A stretch of 64,000 nt of DNA, from contig NC_088204.1 of assembly GCF_037126465.1 (NCBI RefSeq), positions 73,593,807-73,657,806 of the forward strand, written 5' to 3'. A model generated the notes under the pieces. The model worked only from the letters and a program-made list of their open reading frames with translations. It did no database searches and was not told where the DNA came from. Below are positions 33,598 to 44,553 of the stretch, piece after piece. This DNA is from Ornithodoros turicata. Lineage: Eukaryota > Arthropoda > Arachnida > Ixodida > Argasidae. A program made the translations under genes and the position numbers. Every line of letters starts with the position of its first letter. The stretch's first letter is position 1.

Positions 33598-34010
33598 CCT
33601 GTGTTAGCGCCGCGAAGCAACTGTGGCTATGGGAACGTACAGACGGAGACAGGACAGCAGGAATGAGATGGGGACAGGGGGTTAGTATAAATCCTGGGCT
33701 GACTTCAGGGGAAACTGTGCCGACATACGTCTGGAAAGCCTTCGGAGAGCCCAGGGAAAACCGAAGTGCAAAGTTGGGGTAGTTCGTGTAACATTACTAG
33801 TTTAGGCTGCCAAGGGGACGGCGGACAAAGAAACAAAAAACAAACAAACACATGGGATTTCTTTGTCCGTCGTCCCCTTGGCAGCCTAAGCTAGTAAAGC
33901 CAGGGAAGCACTCAGACAGCACGGCCGGTGAAATGATTCGAACCCGTGTAACCACCCAGTCTCGACGTAGAAAGCGATCATCCTAACCACTATGCCACGG
34001 GGGCTGGTCC
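33598..34010 (-). mobile_element. tRNA-derived SINE, same family, interrupted by a hairpin
   Basis: On the minus strand the head (GTGGCATAGTGGTTAGGATG, B box GGGTTCGAATC) spans about 34005-33930, and the body ends at GCCACAGTTGCTTCGCGGCG near 33600. A 100-bp hairpin with 38-bp arms (33796-33895) sits inside the body. Confidence 0.65.
33796..33895. repeat. Snap-back hairpin inside a SINE
   Basis: Arms of 38 bp beginning ACTAGTTTAGGCTGCCAAGG and ending with its complement, with two mismatches and a short A-rich loop. It has no counterpart in the other SINE copies here. Confidence 0.8.
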
Positions 34011-36390
34011 ACATGGTGAAAAGCACATGCTACGTTCGTGAATGCGGAACACACATGTCTGTGCATTGTCGGTTCAGACGGAAGTTCACGCACTGAAGTA
34101 TTGGCGTATGAGTCGAAACGTCGGTGACTACCTCCATAAGTCGTTCTCCCATACTTGATGACAACACACACAGTCGGGAACGACCTCCATAGTTCGTTCT
34201 CCTTGATGTAAAATACCCCTACTCGGTGACGTGTAGGTTCTATACTTGATGACAATATACGTTGGTAATATTTCCTCGTTCATAAGTTTCGTTCTACATG
34301 CCATGCCAGCACCACTAGATATATATGGATCTCGTTCCTATTTTTTTCGATGTGGTTCGCGCAAAACGAGTTCAGCGCTCGGAATTTGTTCATTCCTTCT
34401 AGTGCATCCTAGAACATTTTACGTACCCCGTAGTCAGTTTGCTCAGAAATTTCACGAATGCTATAGCACCTTGCAGTAATGCAGCAGCAGTGTTACTGTA
34501 CGTTTTTTTCCGTAATAATGTGGTACAGTGTTCAGTACTATAGCGATTTTTCTCCTCGTTGCAAGTTGTAACGTTGTATGTTATTTGCATAATTCAGAGA
34601 GCGTTTTATATTCCACTATCATTTTCTTCACATCTGCATAACACGTAAATACACCTTCTCTATATACGTCAGTTACCTTTGTAGTTGCCGAGGTAGGGCT
34701 GTACTAGCCCCTAAGGCGACTCTTCCTGAGTTCTGGATTGTTCGCGTGGTCTGGCGGACACGAATAGCAATCCCCCTATAGGGTTAAAGTTGTACTCCAC
34801 AACGTCTCAAAGAGAGGGACTAGGGGATGGTGAACGAAGGAGCGTATCAGTATAGAGAAAGTGCTCATTCAGCACCTCGCACAAAGGCACACTTTTTTGT
34901 TCCGCCTCGACTTCAAATTCATTCGAGGGACTCACGGAATTTACGGAAAACTGTGCATGAAACGCCCTCTGCGCTAAAATGCCCACAACACACATCCGCT
35001 ATTGTCTTTCAGCCGATGCTATCAACAAAAAAATCGCTCTCACTCCCTATCCCTACTCAAAACTGATCCCTAACTTCTACTCACAGCTGCGGTATTATAT
35101 TCGTACATCCGCTAAAGCCACGAACCAACCAACAACTTCCGCAGCCGGTGCAGCACTTTCTCTCTCCCATTTTCACTCCCCTCATGTAGGGATAAAGAGG
35201 GAAAAATAAAGGGAAAAATTTCCCTAGAGCTGCTCCGTAAAACTAGGGAAGCGAAATATCCACGAGAATTACTATAGAGAAAGGAGAGGGTGCTAAATGA
35301 CAGGCAGAAAAGATAGGGAAAAGCACCGTATAAATTAAATAAATAAAGGGAAAAGGGGAAAAGGATGGAAGTGGTCTTTCGGGTGAAATTACCCGTCCAC
35401 CGCGATACCAAGGGCCTTTCTGCGTCTCAGCTTACAGCTCTGCGGCTTCTCTTCGAAGACCAATCGTTTAATGCCTTTTTTTCCCCCCAAATCCCCTGGC
35501 TGCCATAAATAAACCCGGTATACCCCCGTTGAAATCTTCCGCACGCGGTAGGAACCCGCGTGTCGTTCCGGTCATCCAGATCAGCCGCCCGGCGCCTGCA
35601 CCTAAACCTCTGTACGTTTGCTTTGATTACGATGTGCTTGCCGCGATCGACGGCGCGTGTAATGTGGCAGCATATCTATATGCGCATATCATGCGTCGTT
35701 CGGTCGGTAAGTATACACGAACCGCCCCTCGTCCATAACGGAGGCTCGTGGCTGTAAATGGATATCCATTAGCGGACTTTTACTGCCTGTCCTGTTGCGT
35801 CAGAGATAGGGATAATTATTTATTTCCCGCATATGCTTAGTGCCACTATAGGCTGCTCTATATACGCATCGTGTGAGAGGAAGTTGCCGTGCGTGTCGTT
35901 GGGTGGTAGGTAGGAGCTTAGGAAGCGGCTTTGGTATCATTCATATTCATGGGGAGGTTTTGCGGGGTGTATATATGTATATATTAGCCGCGCATTAATT
36001 GTGGACAACATCGCAGTTCCAATACTTGTCGTAACATAGAATAATGACGTAAACTGTGTGGTTGATAACGCATGAACGCACTTGGCGTCTTTAACCAGCT
36101 GTACTGGAGACGTGTCGCTCATCCCTTTCATTGCACCCAGCAAAGCAAAATCATAACTCGTAGCAAAGTTGATAAAAGTCATACCAGTTATATTATTATT
36201 TTAACAATTTTTTTTTATATTGACTACTCGATTTATAATTATTATATCTTAAAGTTACTCTCGCGTTGAAATCGATAATTTCAATTACTGCAAATCACAA
36301 AACGGGTTTCGCGTGGCTTGAGAGGGAAGTCTTTGAAAACTTTGAAAGAAAAAGGAAATGAAAGGTGCAAGCACGTGTTTTCAAGTGTCC
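34011..36390. other. Upstream region of the receptor gene
   Basis: No repeat or coding exon recognised. It should hold intron and perhaps a 5' exon or promoter of the receptor, but I cannot place them. Confidence 0.4.
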
Positions 36391-36416
36391 TAATATCTGG
36401 CAAATCTTCTTTGCAG
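36391..36416 (+). promoter_or_regulatory. 3' splice acceptor upstream of the receptor exon
   Basis: A CTAAT branch-like motif near 36391 is followed by a pyrimidine-rich run ending TCTTCTTTGCAG at 36416. The receptor ATG lies 35 bases downstream. This suggests that the receptor has at least one more 5' exon (untranslated or a short coding piece) that I could not locate in the upstream DNA. Confidence 0.55.
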
Positions 36417-36450
36417 GCCTTTAATAAAGAAACCATTCGGGACTACCAAG

Positions 36451-37677
36451 ATGGAACTGTACACCACAAGCCCGGAGACAAACGGTCCACATCACGACCA
36501 TCGGCTACTACCTCATCCCACCCTGTTTGCATCCACATTACCCACCATACTGCAGACAAGCTCTCACCTCTGCAACGCCACCTCGTGCGACAACCTAAGC
36601 GGTGATCCACTCATAAACCCCGCAGCTTCCCAGCTGAACCCTGGCCTGGAACTGTTCTTAGCGAACCAAATCGTCGAAGAGATTTTAGCCGTCGTCGTCC
36701 CTATCCTATTCGGCGCCATCGCCATTGTTGGCTTCTTCGGAAACGCCCTGGTGGTTATGGTAGTCTTGTGCAACCCGCAAATGCGTTCCACGACGAATAT
36801 ATTAATCATAAACCTCGCCATGGCCGATCTGCTCTTTATAGTCTTCTGCGTACCGTTCACCGGCTGGGACTACACGCTAAATTACTGGCCTTTTGGAGAC
36901 GTCTGGTGTCGTATAGTTCAGTACTTAGTCATAGTCTGCGCCTACGCCAGTATCTACACCCTGGTCCTGATGTCCCTGGACAGGTTCCTAGCTGTGGTTC
37001 ATCCGATCGCTTCGATGTCGGTCAGGACAGAACGAAACGCGTACATAGCCATATGTCTCACGTGGGTCGCCATACTTGTACTGTGCGTTCCTGCCCTGTT
37101 CGCTCACGGTATGGAAGTGGTTGGAAGCTATTCAGCCTGCATGTTCAGAACCAGCGAAGGCTACAACTGGCCAGCCTTTCAGATATGCTTCTTCATGTCA
37201 TCGTACGTTATCCCCCTCTGCCTCATTTTCATATTGTACCTCCTCATGCTGAAGAGGCTCTGGTTCGGTGTCGCCCCGGGAGGGCGAGTCAGCGCCGACA
37301 GCGTCAGGTCAAAGAAGCGCGTCACGAGGCTAGTGGTCGTCGTGGTCGTCGTCTTTGCCGTGTGCTGGTGCCCAATTCAAGTGGTGCTCGTTCTGAAAAG
37401 CGTCGATTCCTACGGCCCGTACATGACCCCGCCGAGAATCGTGATCCAGATCGCGTCTCAAATCTTGGCTTACACGAACTCGTGCGTGAATCCGTTCCTC
37501 TACGCGTTCCTGTCTGAGAACTTCCGGAAGAGCTTCCGAAAGATCATTCTCTGTAGCTCAAAGACAAAGGAACGAGGTCGCACTCGAACGCGCGAGGACG
37601 CTGAACGTACGGAGCGTGAAACGATGACGAACTGCAACGGCAGCAAGTCCGCTAAGATAGTCAACGATATCGTGTAG
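36451..37677 (+). CDS. Allatostatin-A receptor-like (galanin-type) class A GPCR
   Basis: A 408-residue rhodopsin-family receptor with all seven membrane segments: TM1 about 79-105 (GN98), TM2 113-136 (D126 in NLAMAD), TM3 152-178 ending in DRF (177-179, a DRY variant), TM4 197-218 (W205), TM5 242-267 (P255), TM6 293-318 (CWCP 305-308), TM7 330-354 (NPFLY 347-351). C153 and C230 can form the usual TM3-ECL2 disulfide; N42 and N48 are N-glycosylation sequons; helix 8 (FRKSF) is followed by C368, a possible palmitoylation site, and a basic tail. The overall pattern, especially the WPFGDVWC, VHPIASMS and YTNSCVNPFLYAFLSENFRK stretches, matches arthropod allatostatin-A receptors, the relatives of vertebrate galanin receptors, which bind FGL-amide peptides and usually signal through Gi/o at the plasma membrane. 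The ATG has a good context (A at -3, G at +4). The frame stays open to the splice acceptor at 36416, so an upstream start in an earlier exon is possible. No frameshift or internal stop is seen. Confidence 0.93.
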   Translation: MELYTTSPETNGPHHDHRLLPHPTLFASTLPTILQTSSHLCNATSCDNLSGDPLINPAASQLNPGLELFLANQIVEEILAVVVPILFGAIAIVGFFGNALVVMVVLCNPQMRSTTNILIINLAMADLLFIVFCVPFTGWDYTLNYWPFGDVWCRIVQYLVIVCAYASIYTLVLMSLDRFLAVVHPIASMSVRTERNAYIAICLTWVAILVLCVPALFAHGMEVVGSYSACMFRTSEGYNWPAFQICFFMSSYVIPLCLIFILYLLMLKRLWFGVAPGGRVSADSVRSKKRVTRLVVVVVVVFAVCWCPIQVVLVLKSVDSYGPYMTPPRIVIQIASQILAYTNSCVNPFLYAFLSENFRKSFRKIILCSSKTKERGRTRTREDAERTERETMTNCNGSKSAKIVNDIV

Positions 37678-38423
37678 CATGTGATCACAGCGGGGTTCTG
37701 TGCCTCAAAGAAGAGATGTGATTTTGTGAACGTGATCAAGTGATAAAGCGAGCTACGGTGTCGCATCCTGAAAGTTGAGCGGCCAAAGACAGACATCCTT
37801 CTATGGTCATCACCACCACATATGTGTGAGTGTTTGTGTCTGTTCTGTTGGGTGAAAAACCTGTTGTTTTTGCGGTGATCTACCATACCTGCTTCGAAGC
37901 TCAGTGGATTTCACAGTTTTCCGGCACGTGGAATATACGGTCATCGTGTCTTCACTCTTTTCGTGAATACGGAGCCAGTGACAACAACATTATCGAAAAA
38001 AACGGAAACCGGAACTTGAAAAACTCTCGCCATCTGGCGTTGTTGGCGCCGTCGCGCACCACGTGACCTGCCTTCCTTCTTCCCATTGGTTCCCGATACT
38101 TTCGCGTGTTTACGTTTTCTTTGACAATTTTATACTGCAATTGCTATTTGATGACGAAAATGACAGCTGAAACTTTTTTGTGGTAAGCCGCAATTGCGAG
38201 TGTGGCTGGATCACAGGTTCCCACCCTTGGCTAATTATCCTAGAATCGCCGAAAGCCACGATATGCATATCTGTCTGTTTGATGTTTATTTCATGGAGGA
38301 GCTTGCGATGCCGGCAGAGCAAAGAGTAGCTACACTTAGCTCTTTTCTGTATGTAAAAGCGGAGACTTTTTATAGTCATGTCCCCGTCATCCAGGTTTCA
38401 GTAATTCGGATAATATGATTAAG
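37678..38423 (+). other. Presumed 3' UTR and flank of the receptor gene
   Basis: No canonical AATAAA was found close to the stop codon, so the transcript end is undefined. Confidence 0.4.
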
Positions 38424-38764
38424 GCTGCGTTCCAATACCCCGGTTAGTCGACTGCCTAGCGGTCTAACCGGAAGTGCCGCCATGTTAGGTCTCGTTCCAA
38501 ATCTCGCCAAGTCCGCTATTCAGTCGGCTACCGCCTAGTGCGCATCGATGCAGTCTAGTTATACGCCTGACCATCTGACAGCCGGGATGGCTGACAGCGG
38601 GAAACGCTAGTACCTGCTGCGCTTGCGCCGTACGCATTTCTTGCGTGAGCAACGAGATGGCGCCACAGGCGCCTCGGCTAGGCAAGCCTGTTCCAATAGT
38701 GACAAGCAAAGGGCTCAGCTGCCTAGTCACGCGGCTTCGCGGGCGCGAGGTATTGGAACGCAGC
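38424..38764. mobile_element. 341-bp TIR element
   Basis: GCTGCGTTCCAATACC at the left and GGTATTGGAACGCAGC at the right form 16-bp inverted repeats; GC-rich interior with further partial symmetry. It lies 750 bp downstream of the receptor stop codon. Confidence 0.65.
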
Positions 38765-39065
38765 ATAAATTAGAAAGTTTACACCCAAAACTGGCCAGAA
38801 CTGGCTCAAGTTGGCCCAGCAGCCATGGGATAGTATACGCTAAAGGACAGTGTGCCACGAGAGGAAGTGAACAGAAGAGAGAATGAATTGAGAAATTACT
38901 AGCGGCAGTAAGAAGCGAGGGCAACTGGCCAAACACCTGGTCGTTGTCTCCGTGCATCGCCACGTTCGCTTTGGTTGGCTTAGTCTCATCCTGTCGTCGA
39001 GGCTAGGTGGTGGAGCTAATATGCCCTGATAGGCCACAATCAGGTGGGCAACGTCACGACTACCG

Positions 39066-39150
39066 CACTGGCGGGGGTGGGGGAGATCATGCGTCCCGGG
39101 CCGACTTCACAGGGAACTGTGCCGACATTTGTCTTAAAGCGTCTGAGGCT
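39066..39150 (-). repeat. SINE body fragment
   Basis: Minus-strand copy of the segment GCGTCCCGGGCCGACTTCAC and GGGAACTGTGCCGACATTTG shared by the SINE family. Nothing else of the element is kept. Confidence 0.45.
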
Positions 39151-39479
39151 AGGCTTGTGTGAGAACGCTGCCTCAGCCAATCGCCGTGTGCGCTTTCAAA
39201 CAAATGTCACCAATGACTGGTCATGCGGTTGATGATGCTGTCAAGCAAGGCCGCGACTGGCGGACTCTTAAGGACCGTGTCACGCAATTTAAGCAACCGG
39301 GCTTTCTTTACCTGGTGCCGTTGACATAGTGCACCTGAATGTTTTTTTTTTTTCTGTTTTCCTTGTTTCCCCCCGTTTCCCCTGTGCCCACCCAGTGAGA
39401 GCACAACCTTCACAAACAGGGGAAAGGAGGAAGCTAGAGCGATGTCCTCTTCACCTACGTATAGCGAAAATAACGTATT

Positions 39480-39715
39480 ATTGCGTGGCCCTTAATCCGT
39501 GAGGATTACGTGGGGCGCCAAGCTGGTCGGCCTCGGGATTAGCGTTGCCCACATGAATGTTCTCTAACGTGCGCTGCAGCCTCGGCACATGGAACACCGT
39601 TTTTAGCGTCTCTCTAGGGAATTTTACCAAGCCGACAAATTGTTGGCTTCCTCGGTGGGGTTCAAACTCGCAAGTCCAGGATGAGCAACAGTCGTCCACG
39701 CGCCAGCACGCCAGC
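39480..39715 (-). repeat. SINE related to the one at 14.7 kb, diverged
   Basis: Same order of parts on the minus strand: tRNA-like head with degraded B box (GTTTGAACCCC, about 39715-39645), ACGTTAGAGAACATTCATGTGGGCA-like body and terminal segment. No clear target duplication or ATT tail seen. Confidence 0.5.
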
Positions 39716-39777
39716 TATAGTCAGTTCTATCGGACGCAGTCCAGGAATGAGGCCACGGCGTGTGGCCCTCCGTTCCT

Positions 39778-40012
39778 GGGGGCTTAATCGCTTCATCGTC
39801 GTTACAAGCTAACGAGTGGCGGGAAATTCAAAAAGGTGGGCACGTGACACATTGCGCGTGACGTGTACCACACCATTCACGTATCGCGCGAAGAGCGCCG
39901 TGCACGTGTTTTATCACGTGCCCACCTTTTTAAATTTCCCGCCCTCCATTTTGAATTTCCCGCCACTCGTTAGCTTGTAACGACCGTAACGACGATGAAG
40001 CGATTAAGCCCC
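39778..40012. mobile_element. Inverted-repeat element (GGGGCTTAATCGC), copy 2
   Basis: Same element as at 11726 with a short duplicated segment (AATTTCCCGCC twice) in its right arm, followed by a few repeats of GATTAAGC. Confidence 0.7.
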
Positions 40013-41428
40013 GATTAAGCGATTAAGCGATGAAGCGATTGTCACTCCTCCCCGGTACGTTCCATTACCATCGATCAGGACTCAAGGTGTGTGTGTGGGG
40101 GGGGGGGGGGGGGGCACTATTTCCTTCACAGACGTACGAAAGAAACAAACAAACATGTTGGAAAGAGCGAATGATTTCAAATACAGCGAAACACGTTCCA
40201 CATGTGTTGCTGAAGATGAACGTTGCGCGGTATAGCTCTTGGAGTGTTCACTGGGAAAAAAAACTGTACGACGCAGTGTTTCAGGTTCCCATTTGTTTGT
40301 CGACGTACACTGTACAGTCTACGTCAACTATGTAGACAGGTTTATGTGCATCTGCATACAACATCATGTATGTAAAGATTTTGCGGTACCATTTGGTTTA
40401 CTTGTGGTGTCGTGCGGTTCACCTCTACGCGTTGTGCGTTGGCACTATTAGTTAACCATATAGTGACATATGGTTTCCCTGTTATCATTTCTTGCTCCGT
40501 CGATTTTTTACAGCGATAACCCTGGATCTTTAGAACTGGATAAGCTGCCTCGATGAACGGACGTGGCACTATGTCTTGGTGACACGCCGACTAGTAGCCT
40601 GCTATTTCTCAACGGCGTAACTTAAATGAACTGTTTAACGAGCAACAGTTGTAGGCATCCCGATAATTCTCATGGAAATATCTTTCTCTTTTATTTTATT
40701 TATTTTTTTTCATTCCTTTGCGTAAATCTCTAGTTGGCTGTTGTCCGCCTCACAAGGACACCGTGAATTGAGGAGTTAAACGGATGCCTCGGTTGTCGTC
40801 CCTAATTACGATACTCCAGTTTGCATAAAAGTCGTGCTGGGGCCTAACCGAAAGCATCTTCCTTTTGCGCAATCAATCAATCAATCATTTAGCGCAGCTT
40901 TGTAACTGCTTCAAGCGCGTGCTGGACCCCTAAAGACATCGCTATCTTCTAGCTCGTACCAAACACATTTATAATAATAACTGGAATAGTTTTGCAGTAC
41001 CAAACACATTAAGAAAGCTGTAGCTAAGGGTTTTCCTCTTGTTAGGTTCCTAGCGCAATTTTTGTGCAAACGATCGTAGGTTCTCCTCTTTAAGTGTTTA
41101 CTTACATTAGTGTTCTTGCATGTCGTATCACACGCTGGAGCATGCGCGACGTGCCATGAACCCGTGAACTCCTGCGTTACGTTGGTTTCAAGTTCTACCT
41201 CAGCTATACGCTGGGACAGTAAATATTATTTATGTTCGTGGACGAGTCTGGGTGAAATGTACATGTAAGAACATGGAAACAAAGCATGTAAATAAAAATC
41301 AAATGTTTTACGATGTTGTTGCATGACGTAGTTTCAAGACTAGCCACCATGTACGCCGGCGGTCTCGGTAATCATCAGGTATGGGATTGCCATCGATATA
41401 GGTTCAAAATAAGCGTGTGATGAAGCTA

Positions 41429-41643
41429 CAGCTTGGGACAAAAGTTTACGGAACAGTGGGGTGTCGCTTTTTTCCCTTGAAGTGATACCCTAGCAGCAAC
41501 CTTGAGTGGACACACATACTGAGAGATTGTTAGCACAGCCGGTCATCCGTTTCTTATTCGACCTCTTCCCGATATCTAGCACGGGACGTCTCCGATGAAG
41601 AAATACGCATGTGCCGTGTTCCGTAAACTTTTGTCCCAAGCCG
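41429..41643. mobile_element. 215-bp MITE with TA duplication
   Basis: AGCTTGGGACAAAAGTTTAC ..GGAACA is mirrored at the right end; TA is present at both borders. Tc1/mariner-like in size and target. Confidence 0.7.
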
Positions 41644-42457
41644 TACTATGTATTCGCCCTCACGGCCGCTTTTGAGATTAGGACACTAATTTGCAAGTCG
41701 TCAAAAGGTAAGCCACATGCGCGCGATCCATGTGTCATGAGTTGACGTTGGTTTTTCTACTTTCCTATCTATTCACGTGTTCTGGACTAGCCTGACCCGA
41801 CGTTGTTGGCTCTCCTATCACTTTTTTTTAAGTCAATCAATCTCACGAGTATTTACGTTGAATTCATGTTGAAAACATACTAACGAAAGCGTGCGAAGCC
41901 TCATGTGCTTTGATCACGACGATCTGGATCAACAGGCACCGGATTGACCTAGATCATTACAAAGATGCACCGGTTATGTTTATAGATCTGCGAATACGGC
42001 CCCTGCAAATGTCTACCACGGTTGAGCACGTAAACAAGTGCGCAGAAAGGGAACGCAATCTGGACCAAAGGATGACTCCTTTCCTTCGTTGCTACTCGCA
42101 TATGCACGGCCGTATTCTCAAATGATCCTTGACTCGGCCTTCCACTCGTGAGTAGTTCCGCGTTTCCTCCACGCTTTTGTCACATACTGAGAACCTGAGA
42201 GGATGGCGACTAGCTGGTGAAAATTCGTACTGTAAGAAAGCCTTGAGCTTTCTTGTGAGCCTTCGTGGTGTGTCGTCTTTTACGTGTCCTCAGCCTCAAA
42301 GTTTTCTTACACAATGATTCGCTGGTAATGGTGGCAATACAGGTGGTACGAAGACACGGCTCTTAAAACTAGTGTGCTAATGAACATGTGTGAGCGTGAT
42401 GGAAAAGTGAGGCCTATATATATGCTACGGCGAAAAAAATTAAATGCACAGGCTATA

Positions 42458-42668
42458 CAGAATGTTCAAAATTAAGCTTTCACGAGCGCTACGCAAACAC
42501 AGCGATGACAGGAAACCGGATGATAACTTTACGCTACTTGTGTAAGAAACAGGTGCTGCTAATTATGTAGCACCTATTTCTTAGTCAAGGACCAGAAAAA
42601 ATAGCACTAGTTGTCTTTTGGTCGCCTATTTATAAAGTGCTAGTGAAAGCTTAATTTTGAGCACCCTG
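42458..42668. mobile_element. 211-bp MITE with TA duplication
   Basis: Ends CAGAATGTTCAAAATTAAGC and its near complement (GCTTAATTTTGAGCACCCTG); TA on both sides. The inner AAGAAACAGGTGCT/AGCACCTATTTCTT pair resembles that of the element at 31.7 kb, so the two are probably related. Confidence 0.65.
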
Positions 42669-43229
42669 TATACAGGTGTTAACGAGATGCATAAGCTGGA
42701 TTGAACAATGAAAAATGGAAAAGACAGAATCACGAACTTGTACCACTCCGCGCTGCAATACTCGATAGTCTCGCAAGGAGATCGATCCTCCCCAATGTTC
42801 AAGATAGGACTGGCCTTACCATCTTCCAAGGAAAACGTGGTCAGCACTTGAAGATCTTCTTGAAGTGTCTTTACTACCAGACACCTTGCCCGCTGTAAAA
42901 TTAGTAAGGCGGGAGTCTCTCGGAGACTCTGAACAGCAGCTCGGCACATTGCGGACCACAAGGTTGATGATCCGCACGCGGTTAGCACGGTAAGCATATG
43001 ACCGTCGGGCGAACGCAGACGAGGCAAGGTGTCACGAAAGTCCACGGGACATCGAATGTTTGAGGACCTTCGCAGATTCTGCCGAAAAGAATACCACAAG
43101 TACAGCTACCTCTGCCAGTATTGGCAGCTCGTTTAGATGGTGAGGCCGCTACAATAAGGTGAGGTTGTGACCAAGGGTGAGCAGAGGTGGCCAGAGGTGC
43201 GAACTCACAATCTTTGCCCTCACATCAAT

Positions 43230-43430
43230 TTTTGCAAGCAGAGGTTTCTTCCCACCTCACCTAAGGTTCTTTCTAAGAATTTTTTTTTCACCTCGCCTCA
43301 ATGTTTTTCTGAAGACTCTCCTCGCCTCACCTCACCTCAATCCCTTTTCTGAAGAGTTTACTTACCTGACCTCATCGCAATATTTTTGTTGGAAGCTTTC
43401 CTCAATCTCACCTCAACGTCTTCGTTGTTT
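43230..43430 (+). repeat. CCTCACCTCAAT minisatellite
   Basis: About four irregular units of the form CCTCACCTCAAT-poly(T)-CTGAAGA. The short open frames across it are repeat by-products. Confidence 0.6.
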
Positions 43431-43988
43431 TATCCAGGGCCGGCCCCTGGTCCCATGTATCAATACATCGGAGAGTAAAAATTTCGGCAAAGAAACGCAA
43501 ATGAGCCGTTGGGCACCGTACTTCACAAGGTGATTCCCTATTAAGACAGGTGGTGATGGTGGTGTGGTATTTCCGAGGTGGTATTAATACAGAACAGAAC
43601 CACACGATACGCTGGCGGCCAACCACTGTACAAAACAATACTGCTGTCATGTCACACTGAGGAATCCTGAGCTCTGGGCAAAGACTCATTAAAAGCACGA
43701 CACACAAGTTCCTTCTGCTTGGTGCGTCTGGTTCTTTGTGTGTGCTTCTTTTTTTCTTTTTGTTCAACATACAAGACGTCTCCGAGATGGCCCCGCCAGC
43801 TGCTGGTGTCGTTCTCCTACTTCGCCCCTTCACTGCATTTCACAGTTTCCCCCTATAGTGAGGACTTCATACCGACCTCAGTGAGCCAGAAAGTGTTTCC
43901 ACGGACAGTGGATGTCTACACTTTCCCCGCTCTCGGCAGTTACAAGAATGAACGCGAGTGTGCTGGAGAAGAGTTTACGATTTTGTAG

Positions 43989-44083
43989 TCCATAACTTAA
44001 AACTCGAGAATAGGGGACAAAAAAAACGACAACACAGACAAGGTCGTTTTTTGTCCCCCTAGACTCGGGTTTTAAGTTATGGA
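43989..44083. repeat. Snap-back hairpin
   Basis: TCCATAACTTAAAACTCGAG ..GGGGACAAAAAA is mirrored at 44041-44083 with few mismatches; loop about 15 bases. Confidence 0.75.
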
Positions 44084-44160
44084 TCTAAACCACCAGCTCA
44101 CTTGCTACCTCTCTATCCTCTCCTAATTTGGTCATGTTGGGCACTTTCCTTCTATTTCAA

Positions 44161-44553
44161 TGGGCGCGTTGAGTGGCTGCTCCGGAACGCGATTGTTTGG
44201 CACTCCTACCTTTAAGTGGTTGCGCTTGTACTCGTAGTTTCGTACGCGAGCGCGCTCTTCACGCACGTGCTCTTGGAGGGTGCGCGAAAAAGGGGGTATC
44301 ACGCTCCATCACGTGACCTCTTCCCTCCTCTCCACGAAAGCGAAGAAAGAGAACGCAGCACGTGGGGCGGCAGTAGAGTGGAGAGAGTAGAAAAAAGAGA
44401 ATGGTTTCAACGGCAGCACAGCGAGCGTGTTCAAGCGTCAAAGTGCCGTTTAATAGCTGCTCCAGGAGCACGAAACTGGGAGCTTAATAATTGGGGGTTT
44501 ACGTCGCGAGACAACTGAGAGCAGAGTAAGAGAGCAGCTACATAACGCGCCCA
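44161..44553. mobile_element. TIR element of about 390 bp (TGGGCGCGTT ends) containing a SINE tail fragment
   Basis: The first 24 bp (TGGGCGCGTTGAGTGGCTGCTC) are mirrored at the right end (GAGCAGCTACATAACGCGCCCA). Near the right end, about 44484-44522 matches the tail of the SINE at 14.7 kb (GGGTTTACGTCGCGAGACAA). No coding potential recognised. Confidence 0.55.

Larger units (their letters stand above)
40013..43160. other. Mostly unrecognised sequence between MITEs
   Basis: A run of G at 40098-40115 and two MITEs (41429, 42458) are the only supportable features. The 157-codon minus frame at 42626-43099 overlaps a MITE at its end and lacks a known domain. Confidence 0.45.

Noticed and set aside
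36768..37517. A 249-codon frame overlapping the receptor in another frame
   Set aside because: It lies within the receptor exon, has no domain and is explained by the codon bias of the true frame.
42626..43099. A 157-codon minus frame
   Set aside because: Its 3' part lies in a MITE and I recognise no domain; I could not decide whether the rest is a decayed retroelement.
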